Below, piece after piece: positions 4,273 to 5,956 of a DNA stretch of 5,956 nucleotides. The position numbers and the translations under genes are program-made. The DNA comes from DATEPR01 sp036503065. GTDB lineage: Bacteria > Actinomycetota > Actinomycetes > Mycobacteriales > Pseudonocardiaceae. Each line of letters begins with the position of its first letter. Position 1 is the first letter of the stretch. The notes beneath the pieces are model-generated. The model saw only the letters and a list, made by a program, of their open reading frames with translations, was not told the origin of the DNA and made no database searches. The stretch is from assembly GCA_036503065.1 (NCBI GenBank), contig DASXXM010000605.1:1-5956 (forward strand), given 5' to 3'.

Positions 4273-5054
4273 TGCACGTTCCGCTCGTAGACCAGCCGCA
4301 GGCCCAGCAGGGTCAGGTCCGGCACGTGGTAACCGATGGTCTCCGACTCGGCCAGCACCACCGATGCCAGGCCGCCGGTGGCGATCACCGCGACCGGACC
4401 GGGCTCACTGGCGGTCAGTTCGGCGGTGATCCGGCGCACGAGGCCGTCGACCTGGCCCGCGAACCCGTAGAGGATGCCCGACTGGAGGCATTCCACGGTG
4501 TTCTTGCCGATCACCGACCTGGGCCGGACGATCTCCACCTTGCGCAGCTGGGCGGCCCGCGCGGCCAGTGCGTCGATCGAGATCTCGATGCCCGGCGCGA
4601 ACACGCCGCCGAGGAACTCGCCGCGCGACGAGATCACGTCGATGTTGGTGGACGTGCCGAAGTCGACCACGATGCACGCGGTGCTGTGCAGGTGGTGCGC
4701 GGCCAGGGTGTTGATCACCCGGTCGCCGCCGACCTCGCGCGGGTTGTCGATCAGCAGCGGCACACCCGTGCGGACGCCGGGTTCCACGATCACCTTGGGC
4801 ACGTGCTGGTAGTAGCGGCCGATCATCACCCGCAGCTCACGCAGCACGGCCGGCACGGTGGACAGCGCGGACACGCCGGTCACCTCGTCGGCGTGGTCGC
4901 CGAGCAGGCCGCGCACGGTGAGCGCCAACTCGTCCGCGGTCATCCGCGCGTCGGTGCGCATTCGCCAGTCCCGCAGCAGCTTCGCGGCATCGCCACGCCC
5001 GTCGTACAGGCCGAGCACGATGTTGGTGTTACCGACGTCGACACACAGCAGCAC
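4269..5054 (-). CDS. coaX: Type III pantothenate kinase
   Basis: A 261-residue cytoplasmic enzyme that phosphorylates pantothenate with ATP, the first step of coenzyme A synthesis. It has the acetate and sugar kinase fold. The phosphate-binding DVGNTN is at 6-11, EPGVRTGVPLLIDNPREVGG at 91-110 leads into GGDRVIN (109-115) with the presumed catalytic D111, VVDFGTSTNID is at 129-139, GGVFAPGIEIS at 149-159, GKNTVECLQSGILYGF at 183-198, and ATGGLA at 225-230. The family usually has GADR where this protein has GGDR. Type III kinases need a monovalent cation and resist feedback by CoA. The GTG start at 5054 lies 11 bases after the panD stop with only a weak ribosome binding site, which suggests translational coupling to panD. 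The stop at 4269 overlaps that of the convergent methyltransferase by four bases, leaving no space for a separate terminator. Confidence 0.95.
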   Translation of the reverse strand: MLLCVDVGNTNIVLGLYDGRGDAAKLLRDWRMRTDARMTADELALTVRGLLGDHADEVTGVSALSTVPAVLRELRVMIGRYYQHVPKVIVEPGVRTGVPLLIDNPREVGGDRVINTLAAHHLHSTACIVVDFGTSTNIDVISSRGEFLGGVFAPGIEISIDALAARAAQLRKVEIVRPRSVIGKNTVECLQSGILYGFAGQVDGLVRRITAELTASEPGPVAVIATGGLASVVLAESETIGYHVPDLTLLGLRLVYERNVH

Positions 5055-5065
5055 GGCCGCCGCCG

Positions 5066-5560
5066 CTAGTTCTCGGCCTGTAGCAAGGCATCCAGGGCCG
5101 CCGCCGCATCGGTTTCCGCGGAGGGCATGTCGATCTCGACCATGCCCGGCGGCATCCCGGCGCCGCTGCGCAGTTGCGACCCGGCCGGCACCCGCGCCGG
5201 ATCGTGGCCGGCTGCCCGCACCCGGTTGTGGTCGTCCACGAAGACGACGCGGGGCCGGTAGGACGTCGCCTCCGCCCGGTCCATCAGGCCGTAGGCGATC
5301 AGGATGACGAGGTCGCCCGGGTGCACGAGGTGGGCGGCGGCACCGTTGATGCCCAGCACCCCGCTGCCGCGCTCGCCCGCGATCACGTAGGTCTCCAGCC
5401 GGGCGCCGTTGGTCACGTCGACGATCGCCACCCGCTCGCCGGGCAGCAGGTCCGCCGCGTCCATCAGGTCCTCGTCCACGGTGACGGAGCCGACGTAGTC
5501 CACGTCGGCCGTGGTGACCGTGGCCCGGTGGATCTTCGACTTGAGCATGGTGCGCAACAT
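5066..5560 (-). CDS. panD: Aspartate 1-decarboxylase proenzyme
   Basis: A 164-residue proenzyme that makes beta-alanine from aspartate for pantothenate synthesis. The self-cleavage site is G24-S25 in DYVGSVTV; S25 becomes the pyruvoyl group of the alpha chain. R54, Y58 (the proton donor) and N72-GAAAHLVHPGD (72-83) are all in place. The N-terminus, MLRTMLKSKIHRATV, matches the mycobacterial protein, which supports the ATG at 5560 over the ATG at 5548. Usual lengths are about 126-140; here a C-terminal extension of some 25 residues is rich in alanine and acidic residues and ends ALDALLQAEN. In Mycobacterium tuberculosis the PanD tail is a degradation signal read by ClpC1. The ATG follows the panC stop by 6 bases, with AAAGGT 12 bases upstream as a poor ribosome binding site, so coupling to panC is likely. 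Confidence 0.96.
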   Translation of the reverse strand: MLRTMLKSKIHRATVTTADVDYVGSVTVDEDLMDAADLLPGERVAIVDVTNGARLETYVIAGERGSGVLGINGAAAHLVHPGDLVILIAYGLMDRAEATSYRPRVVFVDDHNRVRAAGHDPARVPAGSQLRSGAGMPPGMVEIDMPSAETDAAAALDALLQAEN

Positions 5561-5566
5561 GGCGGT

Positions 5567-5956
5567 CTACGGACCTTTCTCGCTCGGCAGGTTCTCCTGG
5601 CGCTCCAGCAGGACCGGCGCATTGTCGATCAGGCGTGTCCTGCCGATCCGGGCGGCCACCAACAGCCGCGCCGGGCCGGCCGGCGGCACCGGACCGAGGT
5701 CGTCGCCGCGCAGTTCCAGGTAGTCCACGGCGACGTCGGGCCGCCCGGCGAGCACCGCGGCAGCGGCCGCCCGCACCGTGTCCGGTCCGGCCACACCGGC
5801 ATGCACACCGGCGGACAGGGCCGCCGACAGAGCCAACGCCGCCTCGCGCTGACCCGCGTCCAGGTAGCGGTTGCGGGACGACAGCGCGAGTCCGCCGTCC
5901 TCCCGCACGGTCGGCACACCGACGATGGACACGTCCAGATTGAGATCGGCCACCAT
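5567..5956 (-). CDS. panC: Pantothenate synthetase (pantoate-beta-alanine ligase), C-terminal part (partial)
   Basis: The last 129 residues of PanC; the gene continues past the right edge. The ATG codon exactly at the edge is internal, because homologues read MVADL at this point in the middle of the protein. Visible motifs, numbered from the edge, are VGVPTVRE (12-19), GLALSSRNRYL (22-32) whose SSRN is the KMSKS-like ATP-binding loop, VDYLEL (77-82) and RLLVAARIGRTRLIDN (97-112). The nucleotide-binding half with the HIGH-like motif lies outside the window. The enzyme joins pantoate and beta-alanine with ATP to give pantothenate. Homologues usually read E-x-DGLA before SSRN; this protein reads EDGGLA, so the aspartate appears one place early. 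The stop is 6 bases before panD, the next gene of the operon. Confidence 0.94.
   Translation of the reverse strand: MVADLNLDVSIVGVPTVREDGGLALSSRNRYLDAGQREAALALSAALSAGVHAGVAGPDTVRAAAAAVLAGRPDVAVDYLELRGDDLGPVPPAGPARLLVAARIGRTRLIDNAPVLLERQENLPSEKGP

Noticed and set aside
3621..5069. A 482-codon plus-strand open frame spanning the methyltransferase, coaX and the end of panD
   Set aside because: It overlaps well-identified genes in other frames and on the other strand, and shows only histidine-, arginine- and glycine-rich low-complexity sequence.
1..5956. tRNA, rRNA, CRISPR array, insertion sequence, phage attachment site
   Set aside because: No cloverleaf, spaced repeat array, transposase motif or terminal inverted repeat was seen on either strand; gene order and composition are those of a core chromosome.

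Overview
The window is high-GC DNA from an actinomycete, most probably of the Pseudonocardiales/Corynebacteriales side of the phylum. The reasons are the strong GC bias at third codon positions, a full-length Lsr2 nucleoid protein, a mycobacterial-style LysS and PanD (N-terminus MLRTMLKSKIHRATV), a type III pantothenate kinase (CoaX), and the order clpC / lsr2 / lysS / coaX / panD / panC. That order is familiar from actinobacterial chromosomes. This is core chromosome: I see no mobile element, CRISPR array, tRNA, rRNA or phage gene.

Layout from left to right. (1) 1-107, minus: the first 35 codons of clpC, the AAA+ unfoldase of the Clp protease. (2) 108-440: a 333-base divergent intergenic region with no gene. 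It holds a candidate ClgR box, several dyads and a leader hairpin on the clpC side, and a good IdeR/DmdR-type iron box on the other side. (3) 441-1274, plus: a FhuF-like (2Fe-2S) ferric-siderophore reductase directly behind the iron box. (4) 1275-1459: a convergent gap with a 17-bp-stem terminator-like hairpin, four GTTGT-led repeats that begin with a perfect DnaA-box sequence, and a perfect 20-bp palindrome. (5) 1460-1807, minus: lsr2, trimmed to its real start. (6) 1948-3456, minus: lysS. (7) 3523-4272, plus: a class I SAM-dependent methyltransferase divergent from lysS across only 66 bases; both genes look leaderless. (8) 4269-5956, minus: coaX, panD and the 3' part of panC, tightly packed as an operon and reading panC, panD, coaX. 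The coaX stop overlaps the methyltransferase stop.

How the genes work together: PanD makes beta-alanine, PanC joins it to pantoate to give pantothenate, and CoaX phosphorylates pantothenate, so the minus-strand operon feeds coenzyme A synthesis. LysS charges tRNA-Lys and Lsr2 compacts and silences AT-rich DNA. The FhuF-like protein should release iron from imported ferric siderophores when iron is scarce. In mycobacteria ClpC1 degrades PanD through its C-terminal tail, so the long PanD tail here is of some interest.

I found no clear new multi-gene system. The least ordinary sequence is the repeat/palindrome array at 1393-1442 and the paired leaderless promoters at 3465-3515. Calls for short regulatory sites rest on reading by eye against remembered consensus sequences and are given modest confidence.
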